From NCBI GenBank assembly GCA_936450465.1, contig OW388293.1:46094040-46158039 (forward strand): a stretch of 64,000 bases of DNA. The letters are read 5' to 3'. The position numbers and the translations under genes were made by a program. The notes below the pieces were generated by a model, which was not told where the DNA came from, made no database searches, and saw only the letters and a list, made by a program, of their open reading frames with translations. Shown here in pieces: positions 55,354 to 64,000 of the stretch. Positions within the stretch are counted from its first letter, which is position 1; every line of letters starts with the position of its first letter. Origin of the DNA: Gibbula magus. Taxonomy: Eukaryota > Mollusca > Gastropoda > Trochida > Trochidae.

Positions 55354-56498
55354 ATAATGTAAATCGGTATGAGGTGATATGGTGGCAAAGGGTCCGTGTG
55401 GTAGGGTAGGGTATAGAGTGTGGTGGAGAGGGGAGAAGGAGTGGGGTATATGGTTAATATCGTACCAGGTGGATTCATATCCGTGACGAGCTAACCCACC
55501 CACCCTCAGGATATAATGTCCCCTATTGATATGTACAACATGTCACAGCCAAGTGAGAGAGTACGCGGGTATGGTTTACAATTAGTGCAAACAATCTAAC
55601 TAATTGAGCTGTCAAAATTGATTATAGCTCTTGATTAGCGGGCATTCCTTAAGTAGAAACGCATAATACAACAAGTGTTTGTCACTAATAATCGTTAATA
55701 TATGAGACTATTACTTGTTGGCCAGTCAGCGGGGCGCGGGAGGGGCGAGGGTGACATGGCATGGCTTCAATATGCGCCACATCAACACGTTCGTAGTACA
55801 TATTTGTTTGTTTGTGTGTCCATTGTAATTTGTGACCAGGAATACAGTGCCCGTTCTACTCAATTAACGGGTTCGTTTCGGGAAATTATTTTCGAAGGTT
55901 AACACTCCCCGAGCGCTTGATAGCCTACATTAGTGCTACCGGTTCTTTAAGTGGAGGCGAATTTCGTGATGATATCTATGTCTATGTATATATGCTATTT
56001 AAAATAGTTAAATATTTTCTTTTAATGCATATTGCTAAAAAAAAAGTGATTCTAGATTTGAAAATATGATGATAATTAATGCACATTTATTCACAAAGAA
56101 AATCAACGATGATGAAAAACATTCCTCGGCGCTACGGGTTTGAAGGATTTGCTTCTCAGAGACATGACGCTGCAGATCAGTCTAACGATCAGATAGTGTA
56201 TATTCCATCAATATAAATTCTTATTTCTTAGTTGTATAACTGTGGAAACTGCATTTCACAAAATCCAAGACAGTGTACAGTTGAGATGACCTTTCATTTT
56301 TCCAATGTGCATCAACCTTGACCAATAGAGTACCTGACCTAAAATGTGCGTGCTGATGTAAAATTATGTTTGAGAGGCGATGATTTGAGGCACAAAACGC
56401 TTTTTTAGGTTAACATGACATGAAATGGCTAAATTTTAATTTCCGGAGCTTTGAAGACACTAATATTGTGTTGAACAAAATACTGACCATTCAATTAG
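55354..56498. other. No gene recognised
   Basis: AT-rich; the ORFs at 55218-55503 cover the hAT-like end and are not genes. 55702-55902 has an ORF with no motif. Confidence 0.45.
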
Positions 56499-56500
56499 AT

Positions 56501-56605
56501 GTAAATTGTAAATTGTAAATTGTAAATTGTAAATTGTAAATTGTAAATTGTAAATTGTAAACTGAAATGTAAATGTAAATGTAAAATTTAATATAAATGT
56601 TAATG
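56501..56605 (+). repeat. GTAAATT heptamer array running into GTAAAT hexamers
   Basis: Eight exact GTAAATT units (56501-56556), then degenerate GTAAACTGAAAT, then ATGTAAATGTAAATG hexamers. The 94-codon minus ORF across it (FTIYNLQ repeats) is an artefact. Confidence 0.9.
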
Positions 56606-57588
56606 TAAATGTCCGCGTGTTCACAAAACTTCTTCGAGTTTCAGCACTTGCACTGAAAGTTGCAAGTAATATTAAGTAAACTATCTGTTGACTATCACGT
56701 CTACACGTGTACAGACAATCTGGAGACAAGTACCAGACAATCAACTAATGGACACTCACTGTCCTTGTCAATTCATGTTCATCCACAATGACAAGAAAAC
56801 TAGGCTTCTCTTCGTAATTTGGTCACCTTTTATAAATATTTACAGCATTAACACCTTGTAGTAGCAACGAGAATCACTAAATGTTGTTTACCGCCTCATG
56901 GTAGAGGGAATGTCGATGTTATCGACAAAGAAGACTTCCGGAAAACTCCCGTGCCTCCCTTGCTGTAGTTCCATGCCTGGCCTGTGCTGTCATAGATTTA
57001 TATAATAAGTAGTACAGCAATCCTATGTCGTGTTACATATTCACCCTATGGGATTGAATAAGCTTCATGAAAAGAGCTCAGTGTTTAAAAACCAATAAAA
57101 TACATTTAGTGGTTGTATGTCGAAAGTGGGGACATTGTAATGAAATTACAAAATTAGTAAAAAGTATAAAACACCGATTCGCTTTTAGATTTTATTCTGA
57201 ACAATATTTTTTGAACATTTTATTTATCTTACATTAATTTTGTATTCCGATCATCATGGCCGCGATGTTTAGTTGCAAAGGCCATAACCTTTTTGTATTT
57301 TAGATAGAGTAGGGGAGACAACTGCAAAGCTGAACGCGTGTCACAAGGGAGATAATTCTAAATGTTTAAGTTAAACTTGGCGAACAGTTACTTTTTCGGA
57401 TATCTGCAGTAATTGTCCGGTTGCTATTCACATTGAAATAACCACTAGAAATAAAAAGTTGATAATGATCAACGATCATAAGTGATTATTGTGAAAAAAG
57501 TATGAAAATAATTTATGATAATAATATTTTTTAAATTCAAAACAAACAGATTTTTATCTCCAAAACCTGTTGTTCAATGGTCAAAACA
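56606..57588. other. No gene recognised
   Basis: AT-rich; 56930-56990 is somewhat GC-richer. Nothing supported. Confidence 0.45.
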
Positions 57589-57589
57589 C

Positions 57590-57776
57590 AACTAATCCAT
57601 GATAATGGTCGATTTTAATACTTACAATGCCAAATATAAGGTCATCAAAATATGAACCTCAGTTATATGTTTCAACTTGGTTGTGTTATTATCATATCTT
57701 AATAACACATATGAAATACCAGAATACCCTCGAATTTCGTTTCCACCAAAAAAAAACAAATTCAACTCTCTCTTAA
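57590..57776 (+). mobile_element. Partial copy of the TTAA-type MITE
   Basis: GTCATCAAAATATGAACCTC, CTTAATAACACATATGAAAT, CTCGAATTTCGTTTCCACCA and CTCTCTCTTAAAG follow the order of the right half of 28135-28570. The left end was not found. Confidence 0.5.
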
Positions 57777-60690
57777 AGTCTAATTATTATCACTGAACCT
57801 GCACTTCCTCACAGCATAACATTTCAACAATATATACAACACAACGCTCCTTTATTGCGATAACATAACAATAATTGTACTGCACTGTCTATAAGGGCAA
57901 ACCAATATATTAGTTTAGTATTGCTCAGACTACATAAATGAATGTAAAAACCTTTGATAAATGAATGTAGGTGAACATTTCTTGCACACCTTACTAGTCT
58001 CTAAAATAAAACGATCAATCCAGTGTCTAATTTCTAAACAATGAATTAGGAAAAAAATCCTTGAGCCATACACTTACTAAACCTACTAAACATATATGGG
58101 CTTGATTTGACGTTAATTTGATATGAGAATCTTTCACAAAGTACTAAGTTGATCGTAAGTCACTAACGTTACTTTGGTGCAATGTTAAAGAATAGGAGTT
58201 GAGGTTAACCTTGGTAATGGTTGCTTTGTGAAAGGAGGCCCTGGATGTCAACTTAACTGAAACATCGATCACATATGCCTCTGTACGAGTGGGTATTATA
58301 CCGCCGCTTCATTCGCCCGCCTTTTTACATACGCCGTGGCATATTCTCTTCGCACAGAGGCTACACTCACAGAGGTGGTGGCGTGTATGGGAAGAGAATG
58401 ACCGTGGCAGAGAATTAAGGACTCTTCTTCAATACACCTGAAATGGATTACAAACACTGGGTCGATGTTAAGAAAGTTCGTATGAGTTCTGATTGTAAAG
58501 TCGTAACTTTCACACTGTAACGTTCCCAAAAAACGTAACAGTTCAAAATTCAAAATTCACGTATTTCAAAAATATTCTTTTCTTACAACATCTTCTCACT
58601 TTGGTTTAATTTCTTAATATTTTCTATTTAAATAAATAGTTTGATAAAAACTATTTTAAATAAATCACTTTAATAAGCCAACCTTGCCTTGAGAATGTTG
58701 CACCCAACACCCCCAGCGAATATATAATATGAAATTTCTGTATGGAGGTAAATACAGTGTTTAATAGTGTCATGCTCAACGATGAACAAACTTTTAGGGT
58801 CAATGAGGGACACTTCTTTGTTTGTCAATCAATATTTTTAGGGAGGGGAGGATGTAGATAGAGGAATGGGAGGGGCAGAGATAACAGCTATGTTATATAG
58901 CGACGGGGGACTCAATAGGTGCTCCATGAAAACCAGGGGCCGTATTGACGTCCCGTATATAGTATATACAGGTTGACCAATCAACAGCCGAAGGGTTGCA
59001 AAGTATAACAGGTCGTATATTTGAATTTGATAACCCTTTTTTAGAACGAATGTCATTGAATGTTTAATCGACGTGCTTAGTGCAAAGGTTTTGATTTGAT
59101 TTTGATATTTTTAAAGACATTATATTTTTTTTTATTTTACATCAACACTTACTAACATTTTGAGATTGACAATATCGTTGGTTTATTTGTCTTTTAATAA
59201 AACTCCAAATTTCTGTAAAAAATAGGTTCCGGAAAAAAGCTTCTTTTTATTATATCTTCATTTTCATTCGATTTTGAAATATCATTAGAGCCATCGATTT
59301 GTTTCGCTAAACTTTAATTTCATTCTGATACACTTGAATTGATCATATATTATTCATATTTTATAATTTTGTGAAAATCGTGTTTAACAGATATTAACGA
59401 AACCATTATTTTCATTTTTTGTGACTTAATAGGGTTCTCACCTAGTGTAACCCTTTAAATAAGTTTTTTGTCATGTAAATTTTTAATGTAGATTGAATGT
59501 AATTATGATCATAGTTCATCAGGGAATTATGAACAGGGGATTATGGGGACGTGCAAACCCATCTTATAAACAGCAATGAAGTGAAGATCATGTTTACTCG
59601 AAATGCAGTCACTCATTTATAAAAAGAAACTATACTTAAATCTTGTATAAAGGCTTTTTCAGTGACACATGTATATACGCGTACATTCTTTCAGTTTTTT
59701 AAAGTTGTTTGTTCTCCAACAACTGCATAGTCAACAACATTTTAGGACATAAAGCGAATTGTATCTTATTCAAAAACCAATGGTGACAGTTTGTATATGT
59801 ACATGTCATATATAATTTGTTTAAATATTTTAGAAATTAAAATAACATTGTTTTACACCCAAACTAGTAAATGTAAGAAGTAAATAGTAAGTATATATGT
59901 CCCACAACAAACCATTTAGCTACATTCAGCCCCGACAAGGAGACAATGATTAAGTCTACACAAATAGAACATATGTACATATTTATCGTAGAAAGAGTAT
60001 GTATTAATATTTTTACTTTATTTGTAATCATGACAATTAAAAAGAGTAAGTATGTCGGCTAAGAAAGTTGTAATTACATATAAAACCCAACATTCCTCAC
60101 CAAGGTCTTGTTAGTGTATACATTATTTAAGATGTATAACCCTATTAGTGTTGTTTATAGTTTTCTTGTGCTCTTAGATTTACCACGCACATGACAACAT
60201 ATTATAAGCAAATACATCTAGGTGTCTAATACATTAAAACATGTTCCCCTTTCACTGCTCTAAACGCCTGACAAAGGAAGAAATAATTATAATTCGCGGA
60301 AATCTTTTTTTCAAAGTCGACCACACTCCGCTATGAATTTCTTTCTCATTTTCAAACGATTGTTAAACGTGACACAAATAAAACGAAATGATTATCATAT
60401 GACGACTGTGTCGGTGCGATTTCCAGTCTCCATTCAGACACATTGTCCTCTCTCAAACGCTGGCCAGGTCCCCCCTTTCCCCTTTCTTCAGCATTGTCCA
60501 ACGCCGGTTTTATTTCTGTAGCCCCTAAAAACTAATATCCACATACCTCAATACCACCATAGAGTGGGTATTCTGATTCAATCTACTAGAGGAACAAATT
60601 CATAGCCTAACATTAGCTACCATACTCTAAAGCAACGCTGACACACACACGTAATATGTGCTGTTTTATGAGTGACATTACCTGAAAGCC
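57777..60690. other. No supported gene
   Basis: The 85-codon minus ORF at 58296-58553 is the only notable one and lacks a motif. 58845-58900 is G-rich. Everything else is AT-rich. Confidence 0.4.
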
Positions 60691-60699
60691 TTTTATCCC

Positions 60700-60709
60700 C
60701 CCTCCACCC

Positions 60710-60745
<36 letters not shown>

Positions 60746-61260
60746 CCTCCCAACCCCATCGTACCCCTCCCAATCCCACTTTCAGGGCACGCGACACGCT
60801 TGCAAATCTTTTATCTCCTTTTAGTTCTCATATTCTATACATCACATTTCTCCCTCAACCCTTTCCTATTTCTCTCTCTCTCTCCATCTCTCTCTCTCTC
60901 TAACTATTCCAGTCAACATCTTTTCCTCTATTTAATTTCTAAATAACCTTCTCTGCTTTTTTATGTTTCAGTCCTCCTTATTCCTTCTGCATTTCTCCTA
61001 ATCAACCCTATTCTACTCGTTGCCTCAAATCGTCACATTCAACCTTCTTTTCCCTCTCCATTTATCATATGTAAACCTTCTCTCTTCCTCTTTCAGTTTC
61101 CCAATTCGTTCTCTCCTTTTTCTATCCCTCGAGGCTTCCTCTCCCCTTTAAGTTATCTTATTCTTTTCCCTCTTTCTATCTCCTCAGTCCTTCTTCATTT
61201 CGTACCCTTCCCTATGCCCATTCTACCCCCTTCCCTCCCCTCCCCTCCCCTCCCCCAAAA
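60700..61260 (+). repeat. Pyrimidine-rich low-complexity tract
   Basis: A poly-C run (about 60711-60742), a (CT)n run at 60870-60900, and dispersed TTCTCCC/CCTCTTTC words to a CCCCTCCCCTCCCCTCCCC run at 61235-61255. Strand asymmetry is strong but there is no clear unit. Confidence 0.85.
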
Positions 61261-61940
61261 TGCAGGTCCCATGCAGTGTTTGAATGACACAGACAGAGAA
61301 ACTAGGCACGCGACTCTGAAAGCTTTAAGCCACTAAGGTACAGAGAACCTCGGATAGTGTTAACAGGCCGAGCTGTCAGGACTCGGGAGATTGCACGCCG
61401 TGTTGCATCTATTTTTGTCACCCAAACTCACACCTGTATGCAAATTAGCAGCTCGATTCAAGCCTTAGAAGGTCTTACATGCCTCCACCGACCCAACAGT
61501 AATAATTTCAAACGGTTTCATAAGATGCCCCTAATTTCTACAACCAATGGTAAAATCTTTGTGTTTGATGTTCAAATTATTAAAATTTACAGAAATGAAA
61601 ATTATTTTATTATAATATGAAGGAATTTAGTACGCATTATTGATATTTCGTTATGTTTATAAATAGCGTTGTAAACATTTACGATATTACCTTAGTATCA
61701 TAAAGCAGTATAAGGATTCGTCCAGAAGGTTTACATCCACCAATATATAGCATACCTATGCACTCCGATTTAAACAAAGGATGCAAATATATATATTTGT
61801 TTAAATGCAAGATATTTAGCATTATTTCAAATCAATAGTGCACTCTTACATCAACATTATTATATATCAAGTATGACTTGTATGAATGTATTAATATTTT
61901 GCCTCAATATGGGCGTACTGCAAAATTTACATAAAATCCA
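61261..61940. other. No gene recognised
   Basis: The 87-codon ORF at 61357-61620 is not supported by any motif. Confidence 0.4.
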
Positions 61941-61944
61941 AAAA

Positions 61945-62135
61945 TCACCATACATTACAAAGACGTCTACTTTTCTATGAAAACATTGTGTATTGTATTT
62001 GACTGCACATTAGAAAGATTTGTATTTACTACTTTTCTAGAAATTGAAAAATCAGTACACATTACAAAGACGTCTACCTTTCTATGAAAACATTGTGTAT
62101 TGTATTTGACTGCATATTTACGATTTTGCTACAAA
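61945..62135 (+). repeat. 107-bp tandem duplication
   Basis: CATTACAAAGACGTCTAC starts at 61953 and 62060, and the match continues through TTCTATGAAAACATTGTGTA and TTGTATTTGACTGCA. Two copies with few differences. Confidence 0.85.
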
Positions 62136-62159
62136 TTGAATTTCAATTTTCCATTTCAT

Positions 62160-64000
62160 GCTTTCATGGAAAGCTAAAATATGAATTTGCAACACAAATA
62201 ATAGAATAATTTAAATAAGATCCAGATGTCATACATTTTGGATATTTAAAACGCAATTAAGGAGTTTGAGAACGTACGGGTGTGTAATATTACGATATTT
62301 TTAAAACGCAACCGGTTGAAAAAAGTCATAATTGTGTAATATTTGCTTCTATGGCGATGTGAAGTGCGTAGACACTATGGCGCGTTCATGCTTGACTGCT
62401 CGCATATTAAATTCAGATTAAAGTCAAATTTGATATTCAGTTATAGCTATTCTATCAATTCGTCATTCTGGTCTCTCATCTAATATATAAATACAATTAA
62501 ACAGTTGTTTTTGTTAGTTTATAACGTGAAGGAATGCACAAATATGATTAAATTGATTTACTGTATAAAGGCATTGAGATCAACATTGCTTCAAAGGCGG
62601 TCAGATTGTAGGTCACGTGACTTAACGGCACGCGAGGCGCAGGTGTTGAAGACACACGCAAGTCACGCTTCGCCGAGAAAGGGCGCGCGACTGTCTTTGC
62701 CAACAAGAAGATGAGTCGCGTTATCTGATTGGTCACTGACATGATTGCATGACCAATCAGCAAGTAAGTCTTTGAAGTAACAAGGAACCCAGGGGTGGGA
62801 CAGTCATGTACCTGACTTGATGGAGGGGACGCTACTTCAATCATGACCCTCCCATTGAGAGTGAAGTGAAGAGATAATTGATGGCACGTGCAGAGATTAA
62901 ATTCCATCCAATCAAATCCGAGTTCTTTGTTGGGATTCAAACCGAACACAATCTTTCATGTCGCAGAGGTCGACAGTAATGAAAACTGGAATAAGGGAAT
63001 GATATTACCCCCAAGGTTTACTGTACAGCTATCTGTCGCCCTCATCTGGAGCGTGGAACTATGCAGGGGTGGGGGAGGGTTATGGTCTGACGACACGGTC
63101 TGGGGGTCAAGCGGCAGGTGCTCTAGGGTGGGGCAGGTGGTTGCAGTACCCTCTACCGTTAGGGATTCCGCTACCCCAACATCAAACGATATCAACGACG
63201 CTGTTTGCTATAGGGCGTTCTAATTTCTAATCGAAATCGTTTAATCAAAGCAGGCTATTTGCCTATATAGACCAACGAACAATGTCGTAAAGCCGGCGTT
63301 ATATGGCGTTGGAAGCGTCGTCATGTAGTCCTAACAAACGTGTAAGGGAATTCTGTGTTAATAGCGCGTTAATACCTTTACTAGATTTCAGAGAAAGGAC
63401 ATTAAAGTATTGGTTCGAATTTCAATATGGCTTGATTTTCAGATATTGAGTTGAAATGGGTCAGCGTTTTCTCTGATTCTTTGTTGAGACTTTTCTATCA
63501 GAGTTGGATTAAATGCAAGCTAGGTGGGAAAGGCTTTATGATTTTAAGGGATGTTAGATAGAGTAAGGTGTGACTTACGCGTGTCTGCATCAAACATTCA
63601 GCAACATCCGTGACAAAACCGATAAAATCTTCTTACTTGAAATTTATTTTAGTACCAGCTGCCTGTAATTTAAAGGTTAAAGACACAGAAAGAGCATGTT
63701 CCCGTTGTTAAGGCGCTACGTTTTCTAAATAAATCTTCTCAAATTGGTTACTATGATCCCAAGTTGGTTATAAACTTATTATCAGTGGGCTGTGAACAAG
63801 AGCAGATGTCTGCTAAAATATCTGTGATTTGTTTACACACAAAAAACGTAAAAAATGCCTCACATCGAGTAAATTTTATATCCACAAGTGATAGTTATAT
63901 GATACATAAATATTTTTTAGAATAACGTTCTTGCGCCTAATGGATTGATTATTCATATTGCTTTGGTTTATCAAGGTAATTTTATGACGTCACCATTTTG
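62160..64000. other. No supported gene; GC-rich patch 62600-62705
   Basis: 62600-62705 is GC-rich with CACGTGAC and GGGCGCGCGAC. ORFs on both strands (62505-62714, 62548-62949, 62888-63223) have no recognisable domain. The window ends in TTTATGACGTCACC, perhaps the start of another TGACGTCA-bearing repeat. Confidence 0.4.

Noticed and set aside
58296..58553. 85-codon minus-strand ORF
   Set aside because: Reasonable length but no motif, no duplicated copy and no clear codon bias; could be chance.
62548..63223. ORFs of 133 and 111 codons on opposite strands
   Set aside because: GC-rich patch opens several frames at once; no domain and no splice support.
63408..63425. GGTTCGAATTT as a Pol III B box
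   Set aside because: No A box at a suitable distance upstream and no tRNA-like folding; chance match.

Overview
The window looks like gene-poor, repeat-dense nuclear DNA of an animal, most likely a marine lophotrochozoan and probably a mollusc. It is AT-rich, has no closely packed ORFs, and is full of microsatellites, minisatellites, foldback elements and a non-LTR retrotransposon whose 3' ends carry TCTG/TGTC tails. It also carries a dispersed element that opens with a CCCCCGACC hairpin and a GTCC-repeat run, a style I associate with molluscan genomes. The species call is inference; no complete, recognisable host gene was found.

Layout. 0-8 kb: mostly featureless AT-rich DNA, with a foldback element carrying hammerhead-ribozyme-like cores (2.8-3.0 kb), two coding-looking minus-strand exons (3.75-4.2 kb), a 22-bp minisatellite (4.3-4.6 kb) and a long purine-strand minisatellite (6.65-7.43 kb). 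9.9-11 kb: a decayed LINE 3' end inserted into an older repeat, with a candidate 8-bp target duplication. 12.2-14 kb: a 32-bp satellite with a higher-order pattern. 14.6-15.6 kb: G homopolymers, GA-rich DNA and a cluster of CCAAT, octamer, E-box and CRE sites. 17-23 kb: a possible exon, a tRNA-derived relic, a (TA)n run, a 391-bp TA-flanked MITE and a 1.1-kb dispersed element. 25.8-31.5 kb: a non-nestable set of inverted repeats, the second hammerhead-like foldback element, LINE fragments and several MITEs. 32.4-39.2 kb: very large (GTA)n arrays, two of them in related flanks. 39.75-40.0 kb: a short coding-looking minus-strand ORF with a good start context. 42.1-49.4 kb: two blocks of a 34-bp satellite, each followed by a copy of the same 1-kb spacer, duplicated about 4.95 kb apart. 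49.5-57.8 kb: several more MITEs, including a 449-bp hAT-like one with an exact 8-bp target duplication. 60.7-61.3 kb: pyrimidine-rich DNA.

The genes do not form a visible pathway. What the window shows is the working of mobile and satellite DNA: nested insertion, element families with internal microsatellite growth, higher-order satellite amplification, and ribozyme-like motifs in inverted arms. Most very long ORFs here (poly-Thr, poly-Leu, poly-Val, and the 871-codon ORF at 45.7-48.3 kb) are by-products of stop-free repeats rather than proteins. All repeat relationships were found by eye and the positions counted by hand, so boundaries may be off by a few bases.
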